Source: a virus
Strand: one strand, 5' to 3'
Length of the DNA stretch: 46,985 nt
Virus record (IMG/VR): IMGVR_UViG_3300025154_000154
Location: 1-46,985 of that record
How positions within the stretch are numbered: position 1 is the first letter of the stretch; each line of letters opens with the position of its first letter. Under the pieces are notes generated by a model. It had not been told where the DNA came from. It was given only the letters and a program-made list of their open reading frames with translations, and made no database searches. The position numbers were made by a program, and so were the translations under genes. This document shows positions 32,556-40,516 of the stretch, one piece after another.

Positions 32556-33632
32556 TCAGAAGGACTCGCCGTCGTAGAACAGGGCGGTCGAGTCGAACCG
32601 CTCGCCCATCCACTGCCCGGCGCAGTCGACGTAGCCGACGTCCACGCGACGGTCGCCCGAGTGCTGGTTGCCCTGCATCGGGACCACGCCGAACATGCCG
32701 TCGATCTCGTCGTTCTTGAGGAAGATCGGGTAGATGCTGCCCAAGTCGAGCGAGAGCACCGACCACGGGGCCGCCGTCGTGACGGTCCCGGCCGTCGGCA
32801 TGTCCGAGGTCGGGTAGCAGTCCTGCCCGTCGATCTTGAAGTCGGGACCGATGATGTCGGCCGACTGCGTGCCGGTGTACTGGCGGTAGGGGTGCATGAC
32901 GCGGGCGAAGTGCGTCGCGCCGGACTGCGAGGCCAGGTAGATGACCTTCGACTTGTCGATCAGCCTCTCGCGCTGGAGGTTGCGGACGGTGATGAAGCCG
33001 AGCCGCCCGTTGGAGCCCACGGCCCCGCCCAGGTCGTAGCTGTGGTTGTTCATCCCGCTGGCGGTGGCGTAGGTCGACTTCGACAGCCCGCCGACCGTGT
33101 TGCCCTGCGACCCGTGCGCGTCCTCTTCGATGTAGCCGGCGGATCCGACGGTCGCGTAGTCCGAACCGTTCAGGGTGGCCCATCCGCCCGTCGTGAACGC
33201 GGCGACGCCACCCGTGAGGGAGTGCGTGTGCCAGTAGCGCATCACGGCCGCGGTGACGTTCTTCGCCCTGCGCGCGATGGCCGCCTTGGCCTCGTTGCTG
33301 CCGTTGAACACGGCGCGCTCGACGATGCTGGCGAGGAACGGCGCGGTGACGAAGCCCGGCGAGAAAATCATCGACTGGAGGATGCCGACGACCGTGAGGT
33401 CGATCGACTCGTAGCCGGTCGGGATGCCGGTGAGGCTGGAGTGCTCGCTCACCTCGACGTCGGCCTTCCACTTCTGGCCGCCGTTCTTGGTGAATCCGCC
33501 CTTGCCGTAGATGCGGTGGTAGGCGTCGAGCAGCGGGAGCTGCCGACGGAGCATGTCCTGCGTCTCGGCGACCGTGATCATCACGAGCGCGGCGAGCTCG
33601 TCGGTTTCGAAGGTGACGGAACGGGATCCCAT
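32556..33632 (-). CDS. Major capsid protein (probable)
   Basis: 358 aa. The ATG at 33632 follows a weak purine-rich site (AGAGAG). It lies directly behind a scaffold-like gene and ahead of a decoration-like gene. An N-terminal helical region (about 10-45) is followed by GGFTKNGGQKWKADVEV, a long helix (FLASIVERAVFNGSNEAKAAI) and beta-rich sequence to the end. Size, order, and the hairpin placed right after it support the coat-protein call, but I cannot assign the exact capsid family by eye. The first 14 residues resemble those of the small basic protein encoded at 36454-36639 (R-[ST]-[VI]-T-F-[ED]-x-D-E-L). Confidence 0.75.
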   Translation of the reverse strand: MGSRSVTFETDELAALVMITVAETQDMLRRQLPLLDAYHRIYGKGGFTKNGGQKWKADVEVSEHSSLTGIPTGYESIDLTVVGILQSMIFSPGFVTAPFLASIVERAVFNGSNEAKAAIARRAKNVTAAVMRYWHTHSLTGGVAAFTTGGWATLNGSDYATVGSAGYIEEDAHGSQGNTVGGLSKSTYATASGMNNHSYDLGGAVGSNGRLGFITVRNLQRERLIDKSKVIYLASQSGATHFARVMHPYRQYTGTQSADIIGPDFKIDGQDCYPTSDMPTAGTVTTAAPWSVLSLDLGSIYPIFLKNDEIDGMFGVVPMQGNQHSGDRRVDVGYVDCAGQWMGERFDSTALFYDGESF

Positions 33633-33661
33633 GGTTCACTCTCTGAAGGGGAGGGGGTTGC

Positions 33662-34600
33662 TCACCCGCGCAGACTGTTTGCGTAGGCGATGGCTTGTTT
33701 CGGGTTGCGCGCCACCCAGTCGGTCATGGCGTCTGGGTTGGAGCGGATGTGTGCGGGCGGGCCTTCGATGGTCGAGCCGCCCCCGCCACCGCTGGCACGG
33801 GCGACCTGGCGCTGGGAACGCGCGGCGGCGTCGGCGCGGCGCGCCTTGCGCTGCGTCTCGGCCGCCATCATGCGGCGCAGTTTGGCCTCGCGGACGGCCT
33901 CGTCGAGGCGCCCCGCGGGGTCTTCGCCCGCCTTCTCCCAGCCGACGATGACGGCGTTCACGTCGTCCTTGAAGGTGGGATCCGCGAAGTCGTCGGCGTA
34001 CTTCTCGACGACGGCCTGGCGGCGGGCCTCGCGCTGGGCCTTGAGGGCGTGCTCCTGGATGGGCTCAGCGAACTCGCCCAGGGCCTCGGCCATCTCCTTC
34101 TTGGCGATGCTGCGCATACCCTCGGGCGTGGTCGGGTCGAGCTTGTCGACGTCGACCTTCTTGCCCTCCGCGATCAGCTTGCGGATCTTCGGGTTGCCGA
34201 ACATCTCGGCGAACGCGGCACGGGACCGCCCGAGCTCGCGCTGCTGCTCCTTGACGCTGAGCTCGACCGCCTCGGCCTGGCGAAGGGTCGCCTGGGCCAC
34301 CTCGTCGGCGTGGGCCGCGCGCTTGTCCGCCACGCGCTTGAGGGCGCGGATGATGTGCCGCGCCTCGGGGGGCATGTCGGCGATGGTGCGCTCGTTGAGG
34401 CTGGTGAGGTCGACGATGTCGTCGTCGCCGGGCTCGCCGAGCATCTCCAGCACCTTGGCGAGTGCGTCGGCTTCGGCCTCGGCGGCGGCTGCGGGGTCCG
34501 GTTCGTCGGCGGCGGCTTCTTCCGGGGTTTCCAGCTCGCCGCCTGCGTCCAGGTTCTCGTTGTCCAGTTCTTCGACTTCTTCGATGGGTGTCGTCGGCAT
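33662..34600 (-). CDS. Scaffolding protein-like
   Basis: 312 aa. The ATG at 34600 has AGGA and GAG upstream; the frame is open further but that region belongs to the preceding gene. Composition is that of phage scaffolds: a very acidic, Ala-rich N-terminus (residues 5-60), then long charged helices (KEQQRELGRSRAAFAEMF; KEMAEALGEFAEPIQEHALKAQREARRQ). A Gly/Ser linker and a short C-terminal helix follow (RNPKQAIAYANSLRG), where coat-binding segments commonly sit. It lies immediately before the capsid gene. It lacks the tag motif found in the other head-interior proteins, which fits a role as the partner that binds the tag. Confidence 0.75.
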   Translation of the reverse strand: MPTTPIEEVEELDNENLDAGGELETPEEAAADEPDPAAAAEAEADALAKVLEMLGEPGDDDIVDLTSLNERTIADMPPEARHIIRALKRVADKRAAHADEVAQATLRQAEAVELSVKEQQRELGRSRAAFAEMFGNPKIRKLIAEGKKVDVDKLDPTTPEGMRSIAKKEMAEALGEFAEPIQEHALKAQREARRQAVVEKYADDFADPTFKDDVNAVIVGWEKAGEDPAGRLDEAVREAKLRRMMAAETQRKARRADAAARSQRQVARASGGGGGSTIEGPPAHIRSNPDAMTDWVARNPKQAIAYANSLRG

Positions 34601-34617
34601 CTCGTGGTCCTCGCGTG

Positions 34618-35232
34618 TCACATCGCCGCCCGGGACATCGCGTCCTCGCCGCCGGCTTCTTCCGGGGCGGGGGCAGGGCGAGCCGGGGAACCCTCCGGTC
34701 CGGCTCCACCACCGATGTCGGCCGAGACGGCCTCGATGAACTTCTTGTCGTTGGCCATGACCCGGAGCTTGGCGGCGACCGCCTGGTAGTCGTCCGGGGT
34801 CTTCATGGTGGTCGGGTCGAACCCGTGCTTCGGCGCGTACTTGCCTCCCTCGACCTGCATCGCCATGATGAACAGGGTCGCCAGGGGCAGCCAGATTGCC
34901 GGCGGCAGCGCGGCCGACCACGTCTTCTCGCCCTTGGTGGGCTCCCACACGATCGGGCGGATGGCGTCATAGCCAGCGGGCAGGCTGTCGCTGATCTTGC
35001 CGAGCACCCCGTTGACCTCCTCCAGCACGCGCTCCACGTCGCGGATGGGGACGGCCTGGGTGGGCACGGGGCTTTGGTCCATCAGCGAACCCTGGACGGC
35101 CTCCAGGCGCTGCTGCTCGCTGGCCGCGACATCCGCCGGTCCAGGCGGCGGCGCGGTCCCTGCTGGCGCGGGCGGCGCTCCGGGCGCGGGCGGAACGGGA
35201 ACGGTTGCGGGGGGTGGTGCGAGCTGGGCCAT
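34618..35232 (-). CDS. Proline-rich head-associated protein ending in shared tag
   Basis: 204 aa, ATG with a perfect AGGAGG four bases upstream. The first 40 residues are Pro/Ala-rich and disordered. A helical segment (about 65-90) and a hydrophobic stretch (LPPAIWLPLATLFIMAMQVEGG, about 110-130) follow, then another disordered Pro/Gly region. The protein ends with EDAMSRAAM, so the tag is at the extreme C-terminus (34624-34644). It is the first gene behind the 22-bp element at 35272-35293 and precedes the scaffold gene. Function unknown; possibly a head-assembly or internal protein. Confidence 0.65.
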   Translation of the reverse strand: MAQLAPPPATVPVPPAPGAPPAPAGTAPPPGPADVAASEQQRLEAVQGSLMDQSPVPTQAVPIRDVERVLEEVNGVLGKISDSLPAGYDAIRPIVWEPTKGEKTWSAALPPAIWLPLATLFIMAMQVEGGKYAPKHGFDPTTMKTPDDYQAVAAKLRVMANDKKFIEAVSADIGGGAGPEGSPARPAPAPEEAGGEDAMSRAAM

Positions 35233-35271
35233 AGGGCCTCCTACTCGCGTTGTAGCACCCTCAAGCGAAAC

Positions 35272-35293
35272 CGACGTGATACCGAAAGGTTAC
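35272..35293 (-). promoter_or_regulatory. 22-bp intergenic element, copy 1
   Basis: On the minus strand: GTAACC, four bases, GGTATCACGTCG. It differs from the copy at 5996-6017 in only three adjacent positions. It begins within the TAA stop of the zinc-ribbon gene, and 17 bases beyond it lies TACAAC, then AGGAGG and the next ATG. Candidate promoter or activator site for the head-gene block. Confidence 0.55.
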
Positions 35294-35988
35294 ACCCCAA
35301 CCAGGGGCTTGGCGGCGACGTTGACCTGCCGACCCGCCATCTCTCCCGTGAACGCACGATCGCCCGCCTTGGCGATGGCCTCGTGGTATGTGCGGCGGAC
35401 CTCGGGCTCGGGATGATTGGCGTAGAAGTCCATGTCTTCGCGGTATGCTGCGTAGTCCGCGGCCTCGGCTTCGCGCCGCTTCGCCATCCTGGCGTCGACG
35501 ATCTCGTCGAGCTTGCCGCCCGCCTCCTCGACGTGGTTCGCCCGCATCCAGGCTTGACGTTCGGCGCGGTTCGTGAACGTGCGGCCCGCGCCCTCGTCGT
35601 AGGTGCCGTAGGGGTACTTGTCGTTGTCCATGAGCGTGGTGAACAGCGGGCGCATGGTCGCGCCGCAGTCGGGGCAGGGGTTGCCGGTGTTCGAGCCACC
35701 CGCCCGGAAGTCGATGTCGAGATGGTGTTCCTTGCCGCAGGCGTCGCAGTAGAACGGCCGGGCGACGAGCCCACGCCACCGCTTGCCGTTGCGGACGCGG
35801 ATCACGGTGCCGCCCGGCGCCTCACGCAGCTCGTCGGCGTCGTCGGCGTCGCCGTCGGCCCGTGCCAGAAGGTCGTACCGCGCGGGCTCGCCGCAGGTGG
35901 GGCAGTCGCGCTCGGTGTCGCGCTCGGCGATGGACGACGAGAAGCGGAACTGGTGGTTGTTGGCGCACTGCGCCACGTAGATCGGCAT
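35290..35988 (-). CDS. Double zinc-ribbon protein
   Basis: 232 aa from the ATG at 35988; a TTG six bases earlier overlaps the upstream stop and is an alternative. N-terminus MPIYVAQCANNH resembles FmdB-type zinc ribbons. Metal ligands appear as C8 and H12 with C29/C32, and again C81/C84 with C105/C108. The C-terminal half is helical and charged (RMAKRREAEAADYAAYREDMDF). It sits between portal-side small genes and the proline-rich protein. Zinc-ribbon proteins in this position are common in phages, with unknown roles (possibly nucleic-acid or protein contacts during head assembly). Confidence 0.7.
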   Translation of the reverse strand: MPIYVAQCANNHQFRFSSSIAERDTERDCPTCGEPARYDLLARADGDADDADELREAPGGTVIRVRNGKRWRGLVARPFYCDACGKEHHLDIDFRAGGSNTGNPCPDCGATMRPLFTTLMDNDKYPYGTYDEGAGRTFTNRAERQAWMRANHVEEAGGKLDEIVDARMAKRREAEAADYAAYREDMDFYANHPEPEVRRTYHEAIAKAGDRAFTGEMAGRQVNVAAKPLVGV

Positions 35989-35990
35989 GG

Positions 35991-36176
35991 TCAACCCTGG
36001 GTCTGTGGGCCGATGCGCCCGGCGCGGAACATGGAGAGGGCCTCGGTGACCGCCTGTTCGCGCGTCTTGCCCTCGGCCACGAGCTTGTCGATCTTCGCGC
36101 CCACCGCGTCCCGTTCCGCCTGGGTGCGCGGGGTTGCGTGAGGAGCCGCCGCCCTGTCGATGGGGGAACCGCTCAT
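35991..36176 (-). CDS. 61-residue protein with N-terminal shared tag
   Basis: ATG at 36176 overlaps the stop of the upstream gene (ATGA). The protein starts MSGSPIDRAAAP, placing the tag at residues 4-10 (36147-36167). The remaining 45 residues are predicted to be mostly helical (AERDAVGAKIDKLVAEGKTR). Because the tag is at the very start, cleavage there would hardly change the protein, which argues for a binding tag. No family recognised. Confidence 0.65.
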   Translation of the reverse strand: MSGSPIDRAAAPHATPRTQAERDAVGAKIDKLVAEGKTREQAVTEALSMFRAGRIGPQTQG

Positions 36177-36451
36177 TTGCGCGGCTTCGCCGTGGCGACG
36201 AAGCGGATGGCGCCGAGGGGGATAGATGCCGGGCGCTTGTAGGATGACGTCCGGATCTTGCCCCGGTAGGCGTAGTAGCCGTCGGGATCCTTGCCGAGGC
36301 TCACGCCGGACACGCCCGCCTTCTGCTTGCGGGCCTGCCACTGCGACTGCGCCGAGGGCGGAATGCCGCGCTGCTTGGACGGCGTGTGCGGCTTGGCGGC
36401 GGCGCGCTTGCCGCGCGTCCCCGTGGCCCGAAGCATGGGGTCGGAAGGCAT
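36173..36451 (-). CDS. 92-residue basic protein with N-terminal shared tag
   Basis: ATG at 36451, three bases after the upstream stop. It starts MPSDPMLRATGTRGKR, a tag variant ending RAT in place of RAA (36422-36442). The whole protein is strongly basic (many Lys and Arg, few acidic residues) with a YYAYRGKIR-like strand near the C-terminus, so DNA contact is plausible. It belongs to the group of small genes between portal and scaffold. Function unknown. Confidence 0.65.
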   Translation of the reverse strand: MPSDPMLRATGTRGKRAAAKPHTPSKQRGIPPSAQSQWQARKQKAGVSGVSLGKDPDGYYAYRGKIRTSSYKRPASIPLGAIRFVATAKPRK

Positions 36452-36453
36452 GG

Positions 36454-36639
36454 TCAGTTCCCCCGTCGGCGGTTCTGGAGCCGGCGCATCGCGGGCGACC
36501 GCTCCTCGTCGGTCTTTGCCATGCGCTTGGGGTGGCGCTTGGCGCGCTTCGGCATGGCCGCTCGGGACATCGGGTCGTCGTCGGTGCTGCCGGATGCGAC
36601 GAGTTCGTCGGCGTCGAAGGTGATGGTACGGGTCGTCAT
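36454..36639 (-). CDS. 61-residue basic protein with shared tag and capsid-like N-terminus
   Basis: ATG at 36639, overlapping the portal stop, with GGAGG four bases upstream. It begins TTRTITFDADELVAS, close to the first residues of the capsid protein. The tag DDDPMSRAAMP follows (36556-36576), then a very basic tail (KRAKRHPKRMAKTDEER; RRLQNRRRGN). The tail would suit DNA contact inside the head. A protein combining a capsid-like start, a tag and a basic tail may be an internal head protein; this is inference. Confidence 0.65.
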   Translation of the reverse strand: MTTRTITFDADELVASGSTDDDPMSRAAMPKRAKRHPKRMAKTDEERSPAMRRLQNRRRGN

Positions 36640-38900
36640 CACGCCTCCGGGGTCGGTGCGGGTTGCGCGGCGCCCTGGGTGAGCACCTGCTGGATGCTGG
36701 CGATGAGGGCGCGCACGGCGTCGGGTTGCTGCTCGGGGGGCAGGGTGCGGATGCGTGCGACCTCGGCCTTGACCGTCGGGTCCTCGCCGAATTGCGCCTC
36801 GATCTCACCCAGGGCGGCCTCGGCCATGACCCCTGGGTCCTCGGCCGGCGCCTGGGTGGGCTGCTCGACCGGACCTGGCGCGGCGGGCGGCGGGGCGTCG
36901 GTCGGTGCGGGTTCGGCCGCTCGGTCGATGGGCGAGGGCTTCGTGGTCTTCGCGGCCTTGGCGGCGTCGAGTGCCGCCCACAGGCGGTCCGGGCTCAGGT
37001 TCGGGGGCAAGGTGAAGTTGTCGTAGATCGCCTGCATGGCCTCGCGGGCGATGATGGCCTCCGGTGAGCCCGGATCCTTGGTCGCCATCACCCACAGCTC
37101 CATGTACTTCGGCAGCACCTCGGACAGGTTGGCCCGGATCTCGAGCCGTGCGCCCGGTGTCCGGCCAACATCCGAGAAGCTGAACTTGAACCAGGAGTCG
37201 AGATCCTTGACGGTGACCTCGACCTTGTTGCCTGTGGTGTCGAACAAGGTGATGCTCTGGCTCGCAGCCTTGCCCCGGGGCGGCTTGGACCCCTTCGGCA
37301 TCCGCGCCATCATCTCGTCGGTCGGCGCGGCCCGCATCATCGGGTCCTCGTCCTCGTCCTTGTCGCGCTCCCGGGTGTAGTCCGGCTGGATGTCGACCGA
37401 GTCCTCGTCGCCGTCGTCTTCACCCTCGGCCCACTCGCCGTCGGGGGTGGGCCGCATCGCCGCCACGAGGGTCTGGACGTAGGCCTCCGCGAGCTGCTCG
37501 AGCGTCCGCTCCCAGGCCGAGGCGTAGCGACCGAACTCGGAGTCGGTGAAGTCGCGCTGGTACTGGATTTCCTCGGCGGTGACGTTCTGCCTCACGCCAA
37601 ACGCCGAGGGCGACAGCGCCACCTCGGCGACGAAGTCACGCTCGGCGATGTCGGCGAACCGCTCGATGTCCACCGACGCCTTCGCGGGCTGGACCTGAGC
37701 GATGTACCGGCGGGCGTCCGAGCCGATCTCCTTCCAGGTCTTCTGGTCGGGGAACAGCACCTCCATGTCCTTGGCGCTGACCACCTTCTTCTTCTCGTCG
37801 CTGCTCATGCCCGGCGCGCCCACCCAGATCACCTTGTCGCGGGATGCCTTGTCAGCCATCTGCGAGCGGTAGGCGTTGAGCTCGCGCTGCTGGGGCATCC
37901 ACTGCGCGGCGGGGGCGAGGCCTTGGAGCGGGTACTCGGCGCGCGTCTCGAAGAAGTGGACGAAGATGTGCGGGGCCGGCTCGCCGTCGGCGTCGAGGCC
38001 GGGCATCGGGCCGACGTAGAGGGGTTCGTCCTTGCCTGCCAACTCGGCAGGCTGGTCGAGCAGGTAGACCTCGTAGGAGCCGCGGTAGACCTCGCCGTCG
38101 TCGTCCACGTAGTCCTCGGCGAAGTTGCAGAGCTCCATCACCCGCACCCACTTCGCCTCGGTCCCGACGAGCGAGGTTGACGTGGAGTCCTGAGCGCCGG
38201 GGCTCTGCGCCGTGCCGCGTGATGACCCGCGCGAGTCGAGGAAGTCGTTGCGGTACTGGCCTGCCAGCTTGTCCTTGGGCAGGTTGTACTCGGCCGCCAC
38301 CTGCTCCAGGGGTCGCCATCCGACGTGGCCCCGAAACCGCTGGTGGCGCACGTCGTAGACCTCGCGGTCGATGACGGCCTCCCAGATCGGGCACACGTAG
38401 AGCTCGACCCGGTCGGGCGGCGGCTTGGCGCAGTCCTCGTGGTTGACGGCGAACCGGAAGCACACGCCCGGGTAGAGCAGGGCCTGGCGCACCGCCGAGT
38501 CCCACCGCTGGCGCTGCTCGGCGGCGAACATCCAGTCGTTGACGACCAGGCCGGCCTTGTCGGGGTCGCCCGTCGTGGTTGCTGACGGGGAGACGTCGAC
38601 GCGCATGGAGCGCGGGAACAGGTTGGCGTAGTAGGCCGACGCCGCGGGCTTGATCTTGTTCGTCTCGTACCGGTTGGAAATCGACTTGATCTCCTCGCTC
38701 ACCTCGCCCTTCGCCTCGCCGATCACCCACTGCCACCACCTCGTCTCGTAGACGGCGGCCACTCCTGCGAGCTCGGCCTGCCGCTCTTTCCAGAAGGCGT
38801 CGTGCTCAGCCAGGGCAGCCATGGCGCGCTGACGGCGCTGGCGAGGGGTCGTCGGCTCCGGCTTGGGGTCGTCGTTGATCGTGATGTCGTCGGTGCTCAC
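36639..38900 (-). CDS. Portal protein
   Basis: 753 aa, GTG start overlapping the terminase stop (GTGA). It lies directly after the large terminase. The helical N-terminus (FWKERQAELAGVAAVYETRWWQ) is followed by IKPAASAYYANLFPRSM and by a central region with PQQRELNAYRSQMADKASRDK. A long wing/stem part contains SPSAFGVRQNVTAEEIQYQR, typical of podovirus head-tail connectors. The C-terminal 250 residues are acidic and Pro/Ala-rich and hold two copies of the shared tag: DEDPMMRAAP (37326-37346) and SPIDRAAEP (36915-36935). Two tags on a dodecameric portal would provide many docking points. Function is well supported by order and size. Confidence 0.85.
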   Translation of the reverse strand: MSTDDITINDDPKPEPTTPRQRRQRAMAALAEHDAFWKERQAELAGVAAVYETRWWQWVIGEAKGEVSEEIKSISNRYETNKIKPAASAYYANLFPRSMRVDVSPSATTTGDPDKAGLVVNDWMFAAEQRQRWDSAVRQALLYPGVCFRFAVNHEDCAKPPPDRVELYVCPIWEAVIDREVYDVRHQRFRGHVGWRPLEQVAAEYNLPKDKLAGQYRNDFLDSRGSSRGTAQSPGAQDSTSTSLVGTEAKWVRVMELCNFAEDYVDDDGEVYRGSYEVYLLDQPAELAGKDEPLYVGPMPGLDADGEPAPHIFVHFFETRAEYPLQGLAPAAQWMPQQRELNAYRSQMADKASRDKVIWVGAPGMSSDEKKKVVSAKDMEVLFPDQKTWKEIGSDARRYIAQVQPAKASVDIERFADIAERDFVAEVALSPSAFGVRQNVTAEEIQYQRDFTDSEFGRYASAWERTLEQLAEAYVQTLVAAMRPTPDGEWAEGEDDGDEDSVDIQPDYTRERDKDEDEDPMMRAAPTDEMMARMPKGSKPPRGKAASQSITLFDTTGNKVEVTVKDLDSWFKFSFSDVGRTPGARLEIRANLSEVLPKYMELWVMATKDPGSPEAIIAREAMQAIYDNFTLPPNLSPDRLWAALDAAKAAKTTKPSPIDRAAEPAPTDAPPPAAPGPVEQPTQAPAEDPGVMAEAALGEIEAQFGEDPTVKAEVARIRTLPPEQQPDAVRALIASIQQVLTQGAAQPAPTPEA

Positions 38901-40516
38901 GGGGTCGCCATCCGGGCCAGGGCGTGCGGATCGATACGTCCTGTCCGCTGTTGTAGCGCCGATCTGCCCCTGGTGGGGCGATACTGGCGGGTTTCAACCG
39001 TCGGGAGGTCCCGCCTGGCCCGCGCGGCGAGGCCGAGGGCGAGGACGTGGTCGTCTGTGTGGCCGTCCTGGCCCTGGAGGCGGCCGTTGTGCTCGCGGAA
39101 GTGCGTCATCTCGCGCAGGGTTTCGAGGTCGGGGATCAGGAGCGCGCCCACGTTGACCTCCTGACGGAGCTGCGACAGCATGGCCTCGCGGCTGCCTCCC
39201 GTCGTCACCCAGTCCTTCGGGTGCCCGCTCGACGTGTCCCGCCAGAGGTTGACGCCCTCGTCGTAGAGCAAGCGGATCACCTGCTTTCCGATGGCGTTGC
39301 TCTCAACGAGGGTGAGCGCGCCGCCGTACATGCGGGCGAGGGTGCTCACCTTGCGCGAGAAGTCGACCTCGCCGCCGAAGCGTGAGGTGAGCACGGCGCA
39401 CATGCGGCCCAGGTCGTCGAGCACGATGGCGACCGCGAAGTCGCCGCCGTTGCACCACGACGGGTCGACGCCGATGCAGTAGGAGCGGGTCACGTCCGGG
39501 CGGCGGTAGAAGCGGATCTCGCCTGCCGGGTTGTCGGCGGCCTCTTGAAGCGTGATCAGGTGGTTGAGCCACGCGATGTCGAACCAGCCGCCCTCCCAAG
39601 CGAGGAAGCCCTCGTCGAGATTGGACGGGTAGTCCTTGCGGAATTCCTCAAGGCCAACACCCCTGGGTCCGCTGATCTTCTGGCGCCTCCAGTAGAGGCG
39701 GGCCAAGGTTTCCGCGTCCGCGATCTGGAGGCCGATGTCCTCGGCGTAGGCGACCTCCTCCTGGTCCGGCTCCCACCCGTCCGGCGGCGTGGTCTGATAC
39801 TCGGGATGCCGGTACCACGGCCAGAAGTTGACGCGCACCGACTTGTCGCCCAGGGCCACGGCGCGGCGGGCGCCGCGGACCTTCTCGGCGTACAGCGTGC
39901 CCGGCCCGGTCGGCGTCGAGATGATGTGCGTGGGGCAGTTGTCGGGCACGGTCGCCTGGATGGAGGCCCAGTTCGTGCGGGCGTTCACCCACTTGCCCAT
40001 CTCCTCGCACACGACGGCGTGGTAGTTCCACGACTTCGCCTCAGTCGAGCCGCCGACGGTGACGTGCTGGATGAGGGCGTCGTTGCGCTCGAAGATGACC
40101 GAGTTCTTCGACAGGTTCAGGCGGACCGGGCCGTGGCGCTTGAGCCCGGACGCCATGTGGTCGACGAACACCCGGTAGCGCCGCATCGAGGAGTCGGTCG
40201 TGCTCTGGTGGTTCGTCGCGATCAGGACCTTGTAGGGGAACGGCGCGGCGTGAGCCGAGGCCTGCTGGTTGGCGGCTTCCTGTGTCGAGCGGCCCACCTG
40301 CCGGGCCTTGACGTCGATCGTCTGGGTGACCGCCGGGTCCTCGTAGGCCGGCTGCGCCTCGACCTGCATCGGGTGCGGGTGGACGAACGGGCCTGGCGGG
40401 TCGCGGGGGTCGCGCTTCTCGATGTGGAGGTTGGCGATGTAGGCCCGTCGCCCCGTGCTCGTCGTCCAGACCCAGTTCAGGTAGGCGCCCCAGTCGGGGA
40501 CGTGGGCGCCCGTCAT
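38897..40516 (-). CDS. terL: Terminase large subunit
   Basis: 539 aa, ATG directly after the upstream stop (TAGATG) with GGAGG six bases upstream. ATPase part: a variant Walker A ARQVGRST at 71-78, Walker B VVCEEM at 168-173, coupling motif STPTG at 200-204. Nuclease part (RNase H fold): GVDPS with D351, E405 in TLVESNAIG, and the DD pair D488/D489 in GHTDDH. All expected motifs are present and the length is typical. Together with the portal it pumps DNA into the head and cuts concatemers. Confidence 0.95.
   Translation of the reverse strand: MTGAHVPDWGAYLNWVWTTSTGRRAYIANLHIEKRDPRDPPGPFVHPHPMQVEAQPAYEDPAVTQTIDVKARQVGRSTQEAANQQASAHAAPFPYKVLIATNHQSTTDSSMRRYRVFVDHMASGLKRHGPVRLNLSKNSVIFERNDALIQHVTVGGSTEAKSWNYHAVVCEEMGKWVNARTNWASIQATVPDNCPTHIISTPTGPGTLYAEKVRGARRAVALGDKSVRVNFWPWYRHPEYQTTPPDGWEPDQEEVAYAEDIGLQIADAETLARLYWRRQKISGPRGVGLEEFRKDYPSNLDEGFLAWEGGWFDIAWLNHLITLQEAADNPAGEIRFYRRPDVTRSYCIGVDPSWCNGGDFAVAIVLDDLGRMCAVLTSRFGGEVDFSRKVSTLARMYGGALTLVESNAIGKQVIRLLYDEGVNLWRDTSSGHPKDWVTTGGSREAMLSQLRQEVNVGALLIPDLETLREMTHFREHNGRLQGQDGHTDDHVLALGLAARARRDLPTVETRQYRPTRGRSALQQRTGRIDPHALARMATP

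Noticed and set aside
35233-35289. Possible RNA hairpin formed by the GTAACC and GGTATCAC halves of the 22-bp element
   Set aside because: Only the three inner base pairs are possible in both copies and the outer pairs are not conserved, so a DNA-level site is more likely than an RNA structure.
38955-38960. TACAAC on the minus strand ahead of the portal gene as a -10 box
   Set aside because: It lies inside the terminase coding end and has no -35-like hexamer at a suitable distance, unlike the intergenic cases.
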